A stretch of DNA of 64,000 bases. It comes from Bradyrhizobium sp. ORS 285 (GTDB lineage Bacteria; Pseudomonadota; Alphaproteobacteria; Rhizobiales; Xanthobacteraceae). The stretch spans positions 2,997,001 to 3,061,000 of the forward strand of contig NZ_LT859959.1 in assembly GCF_900176205.1 (NCBI RefSeq), in the 5' to 3' direction. Both the position numbers and the translations under genes were made by a program. The notes beneath the pieces were generated by a model. That model saw only the letters and a list, made by a program, of their open reading frames with translations. It was not told the DNA's origin and searched no databases. This document shows, piece after piece, positions 26,125-35,764 of the stretch (position 1 is its first letter; the number at the start of each line of letters is the position of its first letter).

Positions 26125-26264
26125 CGCCGGCGCCTTGGCCCGGCCTGCTTTTGGACACCTGCGGGCCGGCATGGCGGTTCTTACGGCGGCCGCTGCTCGG
26201 CAGCTAACAAGCGAACAGCACGGCAGGGATACGGCATCGCCGTGGTCCCTGCCGCCTGCCGGAG

Positions 26265-27269
26265 CTACTTGCCGAGAAACTCCAGCAGCAACGCGTCGTA
26301 CTTCGCGGGCGCATCCAGAAACACCAGGTGGCCGGCATTGGCGATCACCTCGGCGCGGGCATCGCGCATCTGGCTTGCGAGGGCTTTTGATAGCTCCGCG
26401 TTCTGCCCCATCCTCGCCCGTAGCGCCTCCGGCGCATTCGGCCGGCCCGGCGCATTGTGGTCGTCGGCGCCCATGATGAACAGCGTCGGCTGCGTCAGCA
26501 GCGGGATCTCGTGCACGACAGGCTCGCGATAGATCATCTGGTAGGAGCTGACGAAGCTCTTCAGCCAGCGCGGATAGTCGGCGCTGTCCTTGAGATTGAA
26601 CCTGGTGTCGATGAACGGGGTGACCTGCTCCGGCGGCAGCTTCATTGCGTAGTTGGTCTGCAACTGCTTGCGATAGCCGTCCGCGGTGAGACGATCCTCG
26701 TTCTCCATGATCGTCTCGGACGAGATCGGCGGCACTGAGAGGCGGTAGTCCTCGAGACCGATCGGCGCGGTCAGCACGAGATGAGCGACGCGATCCGGGT
26801 AGGCGCGGGCGATGCGCACGGCCAGCATGCCGCCCATCGAATGCGCGACGACATCGGCCTTGGCGATGCCGAGGTGATCGAGCAGCGTCATGGTGTTGCG
26901 CGCCAGCGTATCGAAATGCAGCTCGCCCGACGGCTTGGAGGATTTGCCGAAGCCGACCTGGTCGGGCACGACGACGCGGAAGCCGGCCTCGGTCAGCGTC
27001 CTGATCACGGGCGCCCAATAGCTCGACGGGAAATTGCGCCCGTGGAGCAACAGCACGGTGCGCCCGTTCGGCTGCGCCGGCGCGACGTCCATATAGGCCA
27101 TGCGCAGCCGCTCGCCATCATTGACCAGCGGCAGCAGGTTGACCGGATACGGATAGGAAAAACCCTCGAGATTGATCCCATAGGGCTCACGCGGCGCCTC
27201 GGCGGCCGGAACCATGGTGGGAGCGAAAGCGAGCAGGGCGGTGCAGAATGCGATGGCGAAACGGGGCAT
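26265..27269 (-). CDS. Exported alpha/beta hydrolase (epoxide-hydrolase/esterase type)
   Basis: Protein of 334 aa with a signal peptide (RFAIAFCTALLAFAPTMVPA). The oxyanion motif LLLHGRNF (about residue 73), nucleophile elbow AHSMGG (S144), acid region IMGADDHNAPG and NAGHLVFLD give a canonical alpha/beta hydrolase. A cap domain lies between residues about 170 and 250. The family includes esterases and lactonases. The start excludes a spurious upstream extension. It lies downstream of an ArsR regulator on the same strand, 110 bases away. Confidence 0.85.
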   Translation of the reverse strand: MPRFAIAFCTALLAFAPTMVPAAEAPREPYGINLEGFSYPYPVNLLPLVNDGERLRMAYMDVAPAQPNGRTVLLLHGRNFPSSYWAPVIRTLTEAGFRVVVPDQVGFGKSSKPSGELHFDTLARNTMTLLDHLGIAKADVVAHSMGGMLAVRIARAYPDRVAHLVLTAPIGLEDYRLSVPPISSETIMENEDRLTADGYRKQLQTNYAMKLPPEQVTPFIDTRFNLKDSADYPRWLKSFVSSYQMIYREPVVHEIPLLTQPTLFIMGADDHNAPGRPNAPEALRARMGQNAELSKALASQMRDARAEVIANAGHLVFLDAPAKYDALLLEFLGK

Positions 27270-27379
27270 TGAAACTCCAGGGCCGACGGCAGGGATCGTC
27301 GTCAGCCATCTGGCCGTGACGCGCCTTCGGCCTGAAGACAAGACCTTGACCGCGTGCCGCGATAAACAGCGCGTGATTG

Positions 27380-28078
27380 TCAGCTGCCGGACGTGCCGAA
27401 CAGTGCAGCAAAATGTCTTTCGCCGGCGCGGCTGAAATTCACCACGCGGCTGCCGGGAGTGGGGTCGCGCGCGGCCCATTTCAACTCGGCGAAGCGCTTC
27501 ATCAGGGCAGCGCCCAAGGTGCCGGCGAGATGATGCCGCCGCGCGCTCCAGTCCAGGCAGGCCTTGCAGACCGGACGGCGCGGATGCGCCAGCATCTCCG
27601 GCGAGATCCGCAAGTGCTGGGCGAGAAACCGTTCGCCATCCTCGGTGAGGATGATCTCCTGCTTGCGCTGGCGCACCAGCTTCTGCCTGACCATGCTGTC
27701 CAGCATCTGCACGCCGAGATCGCCGGCGAGATGATCGTAGCAGATGCGCGCACGCCGCAGCTCTGGCTCCTTCGGCCCGGTGCGCACCCGCATGTGGCCG
27801 GCGCGCGCGGCGAGCCCGGCAAGCTTCTCCAGCACGTCCGCAACGTCAGGATCGGCGAGCCGGTAGTAGCGATGCCGACCCTGTTTCTCCGGCTCGATCA
27901 GGCCGCCGCCTTCCAGCTTGGCAAGATGCGAGCTCGCGGTTTGCGGCGTCACGCCGGCCTCCTGGGCGAGCTCGGTTGCGGTGAGCGCGCGGCCCGAGAG
28001 CAGCGCGGTGAGCATGTTCGCGCGGGCGGGATCGCCGACCAGCGCTGCAACCATCGCGATATCAGGGCCTGATTTCAT
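27380..28078 (-). CDS. ArsR-family winged-helix regulator
   Basis: Protein of 232 aa. The N-terminal 90 residues are an ArsR winged helix ([20 protein letters not shown], then [20 protein letters not shown]). The C-terminal extension has Cys/His residues ([20 protein letters not shown]) that could bind metal or sense redox. It is divergent from the NIPSNAP-type gene across a 74-base promoter region, so mutual regulation is likely. Confidence 0.82.
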   Translation of the reverse strand: MKSGPDIAMVAALVGDPARANMLTALLSGRALTATELAQEAGVTPQTASSHLAKLEGGGLIEPEKQGRHRYYRLADPDVADVLEKLAGLAARAGHMRVRTGPKEPELRRARICYDHLAGDLGVQMLDSMVRQKLVRQRKQEIILTEDGERFLAQHLRISPEMLAHPRRPVCKACLDWSARRHHLAGTLGAALMKRFAELKWAARDPTPGSRVVNFSRAGERHFAALFGTSGS

Positions 28079-28152
28079 ACTTCGATGCTAGACGAAGCAT
28101 TGTCGTCCCGCAAGCGGATAGTGTGAGGCTGCGAAACATACCCGAGGTTGTC

Positions 28153-28467
28153 ATGACTATCACCGTCTTCATCCGCTATCGCATCGATCCGTTCAAGCGC
28201 GATGTCTTCGAGCACTATGCGCAGCGCTGGCTGTCGATCATTCCGCGCTGCGGGGGCGATCTGATCGGCTATTTCATGCCCCATGAAGGCACCAACGACA
28301 TCGCCTACGGCCTGATTTCATTCGACAGCCTCGCGGCTTACGAGCGTTATCGCGCGACCTTGCGCAGTGATGGCGAGGGCCGGGCGAACTTCGCGCTCGC
28401 GGAGGAGCACCAGCTCATTCTGGGCGAAGAGCGAACATTTCTGCGCAATGTCGTGGCGGCGCCATGA
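28153..28467 (+). CDS. NIPSNAP-family protein
   Basis: Protein of 104 aa with the ferredoxin-like fold signature of [47 protein letters not shown] and [13 protein letters not shown]. The biochemical role of the family is unclear. It is divergent from the ArsR gene and followed after 46 bases by a lyase gene that may share its transcript. Confidence 0.8.
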   Translation: MTITVFIRYRIDPFKRDVFEHYAQRWLSIIPRCGGDLIGYFMPHEGTNDIAYGLISFDSLAAYERYRATLRSDGEGRANFALAEEHQLILGEERTFLRNVVAAP

Positions 28468-28513
28468 GAGCGGTACTATCCTGGTGCAACGAAGAGATGC
28501 ATGGGAGGATGAC

Positions 28514-29332
28514 ATGACGGTGACCACCACGGCGGAGAAGCGCGCGGCCTTTCGCAGACTGCACGAGGCCGGCTGCTTCGTGCTGCCGAACCCGTTCGAC
28601 GTCGGCACGGCGAAGATGCTTGAGCATCTCGGCTTCAAAGCGGTCGCTTCGACCAGCGCCGGCTTTGCGTGGTCGATCGGCAAGGCCGACACCGGCACGA
28701 TGCTGGACGAGATGCTCGCGCATCTGGCGGCGTTGTCGGCGTCTGTCGACATTCCGGTCAATGCCGATTTCGAGGGCGGCTTCGCCGACGCGCCGGAGGG
28801 CGTGGCCGCCAATGTCGCACGCGCGGTCGCGACCGGCGTGGCCGGCCTGTCGATCGAGGATTCCACCGGCGACAAGGATCACCCGCTCTATGAGCGCGAA
28901 CTGGCCGTGGAGCGCATCCGTGCCGCGCGTCAGGCGATCGATGCCAACGGCGGCGACGTGCTGCTGACCGGCCGTTGCGAGGCGTTTCTCTGGGGCAAGC
29001 CCGACCTCTCGCTGGTGACCGATCGCCTCGTGGCCTATGCGGAGGCCGGAGCCGACTGTCTCTATGCGCCGGGGATCAAGACCGTCGAGGAGATCAGCGC
29101 TGTCGTGAAGGCCGTGGCGCCGAAGCCGGTGAACCTGCTGATCGGGGCGTCCGGCCTGTCACTGGAGCAGGCCGGCGCGCTCGGCGTGCGCCGGATCAGC
29201 GTCGGCGGGTCACTGGCGCGGATGGCCTGGGCGGGCTTCATGCGCGCGGCGAAGGAGATGGCGGAGCAGGGGACCTTTACTGAGCTGGCGAACGGCTATC
29301 CCGGCGGCGAGCTGAACAAGCTCTTCGGCTGA
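28514..29332 (+). CDS. Isocitrate lyase/PEP mutase family enzyme
   Basis: Barrel enzyme of 272 aa of the PEP mutase/isocitrate lyase superfamily: FVLPNPFDVGTAKMLEHLGF, STSAGFAWSIG, PVNADFEGGFADAP (metal Asp/Glu), SIEDSTGDKDHPLY and LLTGRCEAFLWG. It lacks the KKCGH catalytic motif of true isocitrate lyase, so it is probably an oxaloacetate decarboxylase or C-C lyase-type member. GGGAGGATGA precedes the ATG. A strong hairpin terminator follows. Confidence 0.85.
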   Translation: MTVTTTAEKRAAFRRLHEAGCFVLPNPFDVGTAKMLEHLGFKAVASTSAGFAWSIGKADTGTMLDEMLAHLAALSASVDIPVNADFEGGFADAPEGVAANVARAVATGVAGLSIEDSTGDKDHPLYERELAVERIRAARQAIDANGGDVLLTGRCEAFLWGKPDLSLVTDRLVAYAEAGADCLYAPGIKTVEEISAVVKAVAPKPVNLLIGASGLSLEQAGALGVRRISVGGSLARMAWAGFMRAAKEMAEQGTFTELANGYPGGELNKLFG

Positions 29333-29352
29333 GATCAGGTGCACGCATGCAG

Positions 29353-29380
29353 AAAAGCCGCGGAGCTTGCCGCGGCTTTT
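29353..29380. terminator. Bidirectional rho-independent terminator
   Basis: AAAAGCCGCGG and CCGCGGCTTTT form a perfect 11-bp stem with a 6-base loop. The stem base supplies an A-run and a T-run, so it can serve both converging genes. Confidence 0.85.
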
Positions 29381-29402
29381 CCGATTCAGCAGCTATAACG
29401 GC

Positions 29403-29717
29403 TCAGTAGCGATCCGTGCCGATGCCGACGCTCACGCCGGGGGCGCGGATGCCGATGCCGCCGCGGTCTTCATAGGTGCGGCGCTCGATGTAGCGCTCGC
29501 GCGGTGAATAGGCGTAGGAATCGCGGTCGCGATCCTCGATGATGACGCGACGTTCGCGGTGCTCGCGCCAGCAACGGCCGTCTTCGTTGCAGACCATCCG
29601 GACGTTCTGGACGTCGCGCTGCGGGACGGCCGAAACGTCGGGCGAGAGCGGGGCGGCCGAGGCTGCGGTCACCACGAGCGTGCCTGCTGCGGCTGCGAGA
29701 GCAAGAACCTTCATCAT
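29403..29717 (-). CDS. Exported Arg-rich hypothetical protein
   Basis: Protein of 104 aa with a signal peptide (KVLALAAAAGTLVVTAASAA). The mature part contains two Cys (VRMVCNEDGRCWREH) and a run of charged, Tyr-containing residues (DRDRDSYAYSPRERYIERR) ending in a Gly-rich tail. A CTGGAGGAGA ribosome site supports the start. Such proteins are common in rhizobial relatives without known role. Confidence 0.65.
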   Translation of the reverse strand: MMKVLALAAAAGTLVVTAASAAPLSPDVSAVPQRDVQNVRMVCNEDGRCWREHRERRVIIEDRDRDSYAYSPRERYIERRTYEDRGGIGIRAPGVSVGIGTDRY

Positions 29718-29932
29718 GTGTCTCCTCCAGATAGTGGGTCAAAGTGCCGCACAGGCAATCGGCCAGTGTGCGATTAGTTCCACCTCAATGTCGTTGTTGG
29801 TCTGGAATTACGCGCGGCGACCCGTCTGCCGCTGCTAAGGACTCTCTCAAAAAAATGGCAGCGGATGATTGCTCACCCGCCGCCAGTTGCGACGGCTCGT
29901 CGCCGCCTGCGAGATGTCGTTGATGCGCGCGA

Positions 29933-30358
29933 TTACTTCGCGTTGTTGCTCTGTCCGCTCGGGGCCGCCGGCGGCGGGGTGGTGCGGTCGCCCGCTGCGC
30001 CCGTAGTCACGCCCGGCGAGCCGTTGGGCGTGGTGCCGCTTTTCGTCGAAGCCGACTGCGTAGCCGGCGTGTTGCTGGCCTGGTTGTTGTTCACCGACAT
30101 GTTGTTGAGGCCGTAGAACACGGCGCCGAGCAGGATCGCGATGCCGAGCGCGTAGGCGGCCATGCGGCCGGTCGAGGCCCGGCCTTCGCTCAGCTCAGGG
30201 TCGGGCTGCAGCCGACTGTCCATGCGGGCGGCGCGCTCATACTCCGTACCAGTCATGCCGGCACCGGTCATATCCGCGCCCATGCCTGGACGCGTGCTCA
30301 TGTCCGGGCGGTTCATGCCATCAGGATAACGTTCGTTCGGAAGCCGTTCGTTGGCCAT
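29933..30358 (-). CDS. Single-span membrane protein, hypothetical
   Basis: Protein of 141 aa. A polar, Met/Gly/Arg-rich N-terminal half (NRPDMSTRPGMGADMTGAG) is followed by one span (MAAYALGIAILLGAVFYGL) and a Thr/Ser/Pro-rich periplasmic tail. A CAAGGAGGATG site supports the ATG. It is divergent from the TRIC-like gene. Confidence 0.62.
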   Translation of the reverse strand: MANERLPNERYPDGMNRPDMSTRPGMGADMTGAGMTGTEYERAARMDSRLQPDPELSEGRASTGRMAAYALGIAILLGAVFYGLNNMSVNNNQASNTPATQSASTKSGTTPNGSPGVTTGAAGDRTTPPPAAPSGQSNNAK

Positions 30359-30494
30359 TGCATCCTCCTTGCGATTGTCTCCTGACAACCAGCGCAGCCG
30401 CCGGTCCGTTCCGCGAAACCTTACGAATTCGCAAGCTCGCGTAAGGCTGGGCGCGCTAAGGTTCCTCATGCGACCTGCGATTCTGGAGCCTTCG

Positions 30495-31139
30495 ATGTGG
30501 AACCTGCCGCCGACCGACAGCGTGTTGCATGTGTTGTCCTGGCTGGCGCTGGCGGCACAGGCGATGACGGCTGCGCTCGCGGCGGGGCGTCGCAGCATGG
30601 ACTGGATGGGCGTCTGCCTGCTGGGCGCCATCACCGCGCTCGGCGGCGGCACGCTGCGCGACGTCCTGCTCGGGCATTATCCGCTGGCCTGGGTCGAGCA
30701 GCCGTCCTTCTTGTTACTGACCCTGTTGGCGCCGTTCGTCACCATCGCGATGGCGCGGCTCGTGCACCGATTGACGACGGCCTTCCTCGTGCTGGATGCG
30801 ATCGGCCTGGTCGTCTTCACCATCGCGGGCTGCGACATCGCCTGGCAGATGAACGTGCCGTTCGGCATCGTCATCGTCGCCGGGATGATCACGGGCTGCG
30901 CCGGCGGCGTGCTGCGCGACATCCTCTGCAACGACGTGCCACTGCTGTTTCGTGCCGAGCTCTACGCCAGCGTGTCTCTGCTGACCGGGCTGATCTATGC
31001 GACAGGCCTCCTGCTTGGTCTCGGCAGCGGCGTGCTGACGGCCCTGACCTTCGCCTTCGGCCTGTCGTTCCGGCTGCTGGCGATCCGTTACAAGTGGAAC
31101 ATGCCGCGGTTCGTCTTCACCGAAGAGGACAAGAGTTGA
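30495..31139 (+). CDS. TRIC/UPF0126 family membrane protein (YicG-like)
   Basis: Protein of 214 aa with seven predicted spans made of two repeats: the first carries GAITALGGGTLRDVLLGHYP and the second GMITGCAGGVLRDILCNDVP. These paired GGG/GGTLRD motifs define the prokaryotic TRIC cation-channel family. A CTGGAGCC site precedes the chosen ATG; an ATG nine codons earlier is possible. Confidence 0.85.
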   Translation: MWNLPPTDSVLHVLSWLALAAQAMTAALAAGRRSMDWMGVCLLGAITALGGGTLRDVLLGHYPLAWVEQPSFLLLTLLAPFVTIAMARLVHRLTTAFLVLDAIGLVVFTIAGCDIAWQMNVPFGIVIVAGMITGCAGGVLRDILCNDVPLLFRAELYASVSLLTGLIYATGLLLGLGSGVLTALTFAFGLSFRLLAIRYKWNMPRFVFTEEDKS

Positions 31140-31453
31140 GGCCTTCTGTCGCAATGCACAACGAGGCATCCGAGAGAGAGCCGATCGGGCGGCAACGATT
31201 CGGTAACTGTCCGGCCATCGCGCCTAAGCCATGGCGGATATCATCCCATTTCGCAGCGGCCGTCGTTTCCGACACAAACCGCAAAACCCACCGCCTTGGC
31301 CGCCACGAAATTGCGATTTCGGTTGGCTGCCCTGCGCGTACGAGATTTGTGATGCGCATTCTTGAAAAGCAGACTTAAATCATTGGCAGAACGCGCGCTT
31401 CCGCCCAACGGTGGTGAGCTGCGCACCCCGACAAAGCACGGCAAGAGGGCGGA
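31140..31453. other. Gene-poor 314-base stretch with one possible micro-ORF
   Basis: Apart from the 44-codon candidate listed separately, I see no hairpin, repeat or convincing promoter here. It separates the TRIC-like gene from the IOR gene. Confidence 0.5.
31231..31365 (+). CDS. Possible 44-aa micro-protein
   Basis: A short frame (ADIIPFRSGRRFRH, then PPPWPPRNCDFGW and CAYEICD) begins with the ADIIPF pattern often seen at the start of small alphaproteobacterial proteins and carries three Cys. There is no clear ribosome site, so its expression is doubtful. Confidence 0.35.
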   Translation: MADIIPFRSGRRFRHKPQNPPPWPPRNCDFGWLPCAYEICDAHS

Positions 31454-34400
31454 ATGGGCATCAACGAGAGCGAGATCAATCTCGACCAGAAATACACCGC
31501 AAGCTCCGGCCACATCTTCCTGACCGGCATCCAGGCGCTGGTGCGGCTGCCGATGGCCCAGATCCGGCGCGACCGCGCCGCCGGCCTCAACACCGCCGGC
31601 TTCATCTCCGGCTATCGCGGCTCGCCGCTCGGCGGCTACGATCAGCAGCTGTTCTCCGCGCGCAAGCATCTCGAGCAATACAACGTCAAGTTCCAGCCGG
31701 GCGTGAACGAGGATCTTGCTGCGACCGCCGTGTGGGGCTCGCAGCAGCTGCATCTATCGCCCGGCGGCAAGTATGATGGCGTCGTCGGCATCTGGTACGG
31801 CAAGGGCCCCGGCGTCGACCGCTGCGGCGACGTCTTTCGCCATGGCAATGCGGCAGGCTCCGCCAAGAACGGCGGCGTGCTGTGCCTCGCCGGCGACGAC
31901 CACGGCGCCAAATCCTCCACCGTGCCGCACCAGTCCGACCACGCCTTCATGTCGGCGCTGATGCCCTATCTCTATCCGTCCTCGATCCACGAGATGATCG
32001 AGATGGGTCTGCTCGGGATTGCGATGTCGCGCTATTCCGGCTGCTGGGTCGGCATGAAGGTCATCACGGAGACCGTGGAGACCACCGCCGAGATCAACCT
32101 CAACGACGAGATGACGCCGTTCGTCATCCCCACTGATTTCGAGATGCCGCCGGGCGGCCTCAATCTGCGCTGGCCCGACGACCGCTTCGAGCAGGACCGC
32201 CGGCTGCAGGACTACAAGGGCTTCGCCGCGATTGCCTTTGCCCGCGCCAACAAGGTCAACCGCATCACGATGGATTCACCTAACGCCCGCTACGGCATCA
32301 TGGCGTCGGGCAAGAGCTACGAGGACATCCGCCAGGCGCTGCGCGAGCTCGGGATTACCGAGGAGGTCGCCGCCAAGATCGGGCTTCGCCTCTACAAGAT
32401 CGGCATGCCCTGGCCGCTGGAGCCGGAAGGCGTGCGGCAGTTCGCGGTCGGTCTCGAGGAGATCTTCATCATCGAGGAGCGCCGCGAGATCGTCGAGAAC
32501 CAGGTCAAGCAGGAGCTGTTCAACTGGCGCGACGACGTCCGCCCGCGCATCGTCGGCAAGATGGACGACCACGACAAGCGCTTCCTGCCGTTCGCGACCG
32601 AGCTTTCGGTGGCATCGCTCGCGACCTCGCTGACCGAGCGGCTGCTTCGTCTCGACCTCAATCCCGAGATCAAGGCGATGCTGCGCGCCAAGGCCGACTG
32701 GTTCAACGGCCGCGACGCCTCGCAGATGCAGCTGGTCTCGCCGGTGGCGCGCACGCCGTATTTCTGCTCGGGCTGTCCGCACAACACCTCGACCAAGGTG
32801 CCCGAAGGCAGCCGCGCGCTGGCCGGCATCGGCTGCCACTTCATGTCGCTTTGGATGAACCGCAACACCGAGACGTTCACGCATATGGGCGGCGAGGGCG
32901 TGCCGTGGGTCGGCATCGCGCCGTTCACGGGCGAGGAGCACATCTTCGCCAATCTTGGCGACGGCACCTATTTCCATTCCGGCAGCCTCGCGATCCGCCA
33001 AGCGGTCGCCTCCAAGGCCAACATCACCTACAAGATCCTCTACAACGACGCCGTCGCGATGACCGGCGGTCAGCGCCATGACGGCGATCTGTCGCCGCAG
33101 CAGATCACCTTCCAGCTGCATGCCGAAGGCATCCGCGAGATCTACCTGGTCTCGGAAAACCCGGACTCGTATCCGGCCGACAGCATCGCGCCCGGCGTCA
33201 AGCTGGCGCATCGCGACGAGCTCGACAACGTTATGAAGACCCTGCGCCAGACCAAGGGCGCCTCGGCGATCGTGTTCGTACAGACCTGCGCCGCCGAGAA
33301 GCGCCGCCGCCGCAAGCGCGGCACGATGGAGGATCCGCAGCGCCGCGTCTTCATCAACCCGGCGGTCTGCGAGGGCTGCGGCGACTGCTCGGTGCAGTCG
33401 AACTGCATTTCGGTCGAACCGCTGGAGACCGAGCTTGGCCGCAAGCGCGTCATCAACCAGTCCTCCTGCAACAAGGACTATTCCTGCGTGAAGGGTTTTT
33501 GCCCGTCCTTCGTCACCATCGATGGCGGCAAGCCGCGCTCGCGCGCACCGGCCGAGCTCGGCGACATCGGCGAGATGCCGGAGCCGCTGGAGAAGCCCAC
33601 GCTCGACCGTCCCTACAACGTCGCCGTCGGCGGCGTCGGTGGCACCGGCGTGCTGACGATCGGCGCGCTGCTCGGCATGGCCGCGCATATCGAGGGCAAG
33701 GCCTCGATGATCCTCGACATGTCCGGCCTGGCGCAGAAGGGCGGGGCGGTGCTCAGCCACGTCCGGCTGTCACAGAACACCGCCGACGTGACCTGCTCGC
33801 GCATCGTCACCGGCACCGCCGATCTCGTCATCGCCGCCGACGAGGTGGTGGCGGGCGCCAAGGAGACGATCACGCTCTGCGATTCCGAGCGCACCCATGG
33901 CGTCATCAACAGCCACCTGATCCCGACCGCCGACTTCGTGCTCAACCGCGACTTCAACTTCCAGAACCGCAAGGTCACGAGCCTCCTGGAGACCGCGCTC
34001 CGCAAGGACGCCACCTTCTTCGACTTCACCAAGCCGGCCGAGGCGCTGCTCGGCGATTCCATCGCCACCAACATGATGATGATGGGCTACGCCTATCAGA
34101 AGGGCCTGCTGCCGCTGTCGGCGGAAGCGATCGAGAAGGCCATCGCGATCAATGGGGTGGCCGTCAAGATGAACACGGAGGCGTTCCGGCTCGGCCGCCT
34201 GATGGTGGTCAACCCCGAGCGCGTCGCCGGCATGATGACCGGCCAGGACGAGACGATGCCGCCGAAATCGCTCGACGCGATGACGCTCGACGAGATCATC
34301 GCTCATCGTATGGCGCACCTCACCTCGTATCAGAATGCGCGGCTCGCCAAGCGCTACCGCAAGCTGGTCGACCAGGTCCGCGACGCCGCTGACAAGGGCG

Positions 34401-34945
34401 GCTATGGCGAGGCGCTGCCGCGCGCGGTCGCGATCAACTACGCCAAGCTGCTCGCCTACAAGGACGAGTACGAGGTGGCCCGGTTGTTCTCCGACGGCAC
34501 CTTCGAGAAGCAGCTGCACGACGCCTTCGAGGGCGACTACAAGGTGTCGTTCAACCTGGCGCCGCCGATCTTCAACTCAGGTCTCGACCCGCAGGGCCGG
34601 CCGAAGAAGAAGAGCTACGGCCCCTCCATGATGAAGACGTTCCGTCTGCTGGCGAAGCTCAAGGGACTGCGCGGCACGCCGCTCGACATCTTCGGCTACT
34701 CCGCCGAGCGCAGAACCGAGCGCGACCTGATCGCCGGCTACGAGAAGGACGTCGCGACGGTGCTGAGCCTGCTGTCACCGGCCAACGCCGAGATCGCCGC
34801 GGAATTCCTGTCGCTGCCCGACAAGATCCGCGGCTACGGCCCGGTGAAGGACAAGGCCGTGCAGGACGCCAAGGTCCGCTACACCCAGCTCGCCGCCGAC
34901 CTCGCCAACCCGCCGCCCGCGCCACGCCAGATGGCGGCGGAGTAG
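31454..34945 (+). CDS. Indolepyruvate:ferredoxin oxidoreductase, fused large form
   Basis: Single-chain oxidoreductase of 1163 aa that decarboxylates aryl or branched 2-oxo acids to acyl-CoA while reducing ferredoxin. The N-terminal pyrimidine-binding part has GYRGSPLGGYDQQLF. The thiamine-diphosphate part has FCSGCPHNTST, GIGCHFMSLWMN and NLGDGTYFHSG. The iron-sulfur region carries Cys at 639, 642, 645 and 651 (VCEGCGDCSVQSNC) plus CNKDYSCVKGFCP. The gamma domain starts GVGGTGVLTIGALLG (about 725), followed by MSGLAQKGGAVLSHVRLS. All three modules are intact. It begins a long plus-strand acyl-CoA metabolic block, although 1.1 kb of repeats separates it from the next gene. Confidence 0.9.
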   Translation: MGINESEINLDQKYTASSGHIFLTGIQALVRLPMAQIRRDRAAGLNTAGFISGYRGSPLGGYDQQLFSARKHLEQYNVKFQPGVNEDLAATAVWGSQQLHLSPGGKYDGVVGIWYGKGPGVDRCGDVFRHGNAAGSAKNGGVLCLAGDDHGAKSSTVPHQSDHAFMSALMPYLYPSSIHEMIEMGLLGIAMSRYSGCWVGMKVITETVETTAEINLNDEMTPFVIPTDFEMPPGGLNLRWPDDRFEQDRRLQDYKGFAAIAFARANKVNRITMDSPNARYGIMASGKSYEDIRQALRELGITEEVAAKIGLRLYKIGMPWPLEPEGVRQFAVGLEEIFIIEERREIVENQVKQELFNWRDDVRPRIVGKMDDHDKRFLPFATELSVASLATSLTERLLRLDLNPEIKAMLRAKADWFNGRDASQMQLVSPVARTPYFCSGCPHNTSTKVPEGSRALAGIGCHFMSLWMNRNTETFTHMGGEGVPWVGIAPFTGEEHIFANLGDGTYFHSGSLAIRQAVASKANITYKILYNDAVAMTGGQRHDGDLSPQQITFQLHAEGIREIYLVSENPDSYPADSIAPGVKLAHRDELDNVMKTLRQTKGASAIVFVQTCAAEKRRRRKRGTMEDPQRRVFINPAVCEGCGDCSVQSNCISVEPLETELGRKRVINQSSCNKDYSCVKGFCPSFVTIDGGKPRSRAPAELGDIGEMPEPLEKPTLDRPYNVAVGGVGGTGVLTIGALLGMAAHIEGKASMILDMSGLAQKGGAVLSHVRLSQNTADVTCSRIVTGTADLVIAADEVVAGAKETITLCDSERTHGVINSHLIPTADFVLNRDFNFQNRKVTSLLETALRKDATFFDFTKPAEALLGDSIATNMMMMGYAYQKGLLPLSAEAIEKAIAINGVAVKMNTEAFRLGRLMVVNPERVAGMMTGQDETMPPKSLDAMTLDEIIAHRMAHLTSYQNARLAKRYRKLVDQVRDAADKGGYGEALPRAVAINYAKLLAYKDEYEVARLFSDGTFEKQLHDAFEGDYKVSFNLAPPIFNSGLDPQGRPKKKSYGPSMMKTFRLLAKLKGLRGTPLDIFGYSAERRTERDLIAGYEKDVATVLSLLSPANAEIAAEFLSLPDKIRGYGPVKDKAVQDAKVRYTQLAADLANPPPAPRQMAAE

Positions 34946-34964
34946 GGCACTACACGCGAGGTGC

Positions 34965-35080
34965 CGTAGGGTGGGCAAAGCGCCGCCACCGGCGGCGCGT
35001 GCCCACCGTCTCGGGGCGTGCTCGTTGCTCGATGGTGGGCACGTCGCGCCGCTCCGCGTCGCGCCTTTGCCCACCCTACG
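34965..35080. repeat. Palindromic repeat, GTAGGGTGGGCAAAG family, copy 1
   Basis: CGTAGGGTGGGCAAAG at 34,965-34,980 is exactly complementary to 35,065-35,080. A second copy sits at 37,807-37,894. It is the first part of a 1083-base gene-free stretch between the IOR and thiolase genes, which is almost entirely repeats. Confidence 0.85.
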
Positions 35081-35087
35081 GTTTGAC

Positions 35088-35169
35088 CGTCATTGCGAGG
35101 AGCGCAGCGACGAAGCAATCCAGGGGTGCGCACGCGGCCCTGGATTGCTTCGCTGCGCTCGCAATGACG
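35088..35169. repeat. Palindromic repeat, GAAGCAATCCAGGG family
   Basis: CGTCATTGCGAGGAGCGCAG continuing to AATCCAGGG (35,088-35,125) pairs with CCCTGGATTGCTTCGCTGCG continuing to GCAATGACG (35,138-35,169). It can form a long hairpin with a GC-rich loop. It is related to the pair near 23.6 kb. Confidence 0.85.
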
Positions 35170-35279
35170 CAACGAGAGTGTAGCCCGCATGAGCGAAGCG
35201 ACGTGCGTGGCGATTGTCCGGACAAGTGTCGCAAGGAGAATTCCGGTTTACAGATTTATATTGACGAATTTCGGAATTT

Positions 35280-35720
35280 GTGTTTTACTCCCCGACATCC
35301 CGCCTCACTCGGAAGGGGCGTTGCGCGCGATCGTCACGACACGCGGGGCGGGGAGCGATGGCCGCGATCGAGCCGCAGCGTGTCCGCAAGGATGCGCCGA
35401 CGAACGGTTCGGCGCGGACGTGAAGTCGCAGCGTGCTGGCACCCCGATGCTGGTGCTACGTTCGTGAGGCGCTTGCGCGCCGCGCGGGCCATGGTGGCTA
35501 CAAGCCCGGACACCAGGCAGACTGCGTATAAGCGTTAAACCCGTCGCGCAGGGAAGGCCGGGCGTTGTCCGGCTGCACCTGTGGTACCTGCCGCCTGCAT
35601 TTTTTTTCGCAGGCGGGCCGCAGGCGTCAGCCGACGCCTGGCCTTCCCTGCGCCCTCCGATTTTCGAGAGGGTGAAAGAGATCAGCATGACTCGGGCAGA
35701 GATGTCGCGGGAACGCGCGC
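35280..35720 (+). repeat. Dispersed element with multi-hairpin core, copy 2 (approximate ends)
   Basis: The outer stem is CGCAGGGAAGGCC (35,547-35,559) with its exact complement at 35,640-35,652. Inside is CCGCCTGC/GCAGGCGG around a T-run (35,591-35,616), and a tail hairpin CCCTC/GAGGG follows. Upstream landmarks CTCACTCGGAAGGGGCGTT, CGATCGTCA and GCCGACGAACGG match copy 1 near 8.2-8.6 kb, as do ATGAC, CTCGGGC and ATGTCGC downstream. Copy-specific bases in the stems tend to remain paired, which hints at selection on structure. Confidence 0.7.
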
Positions 35721-35764
35721 TCACGTGTAGTTCGATATCAGCTCGCTCGCGCCACATCACCGGT

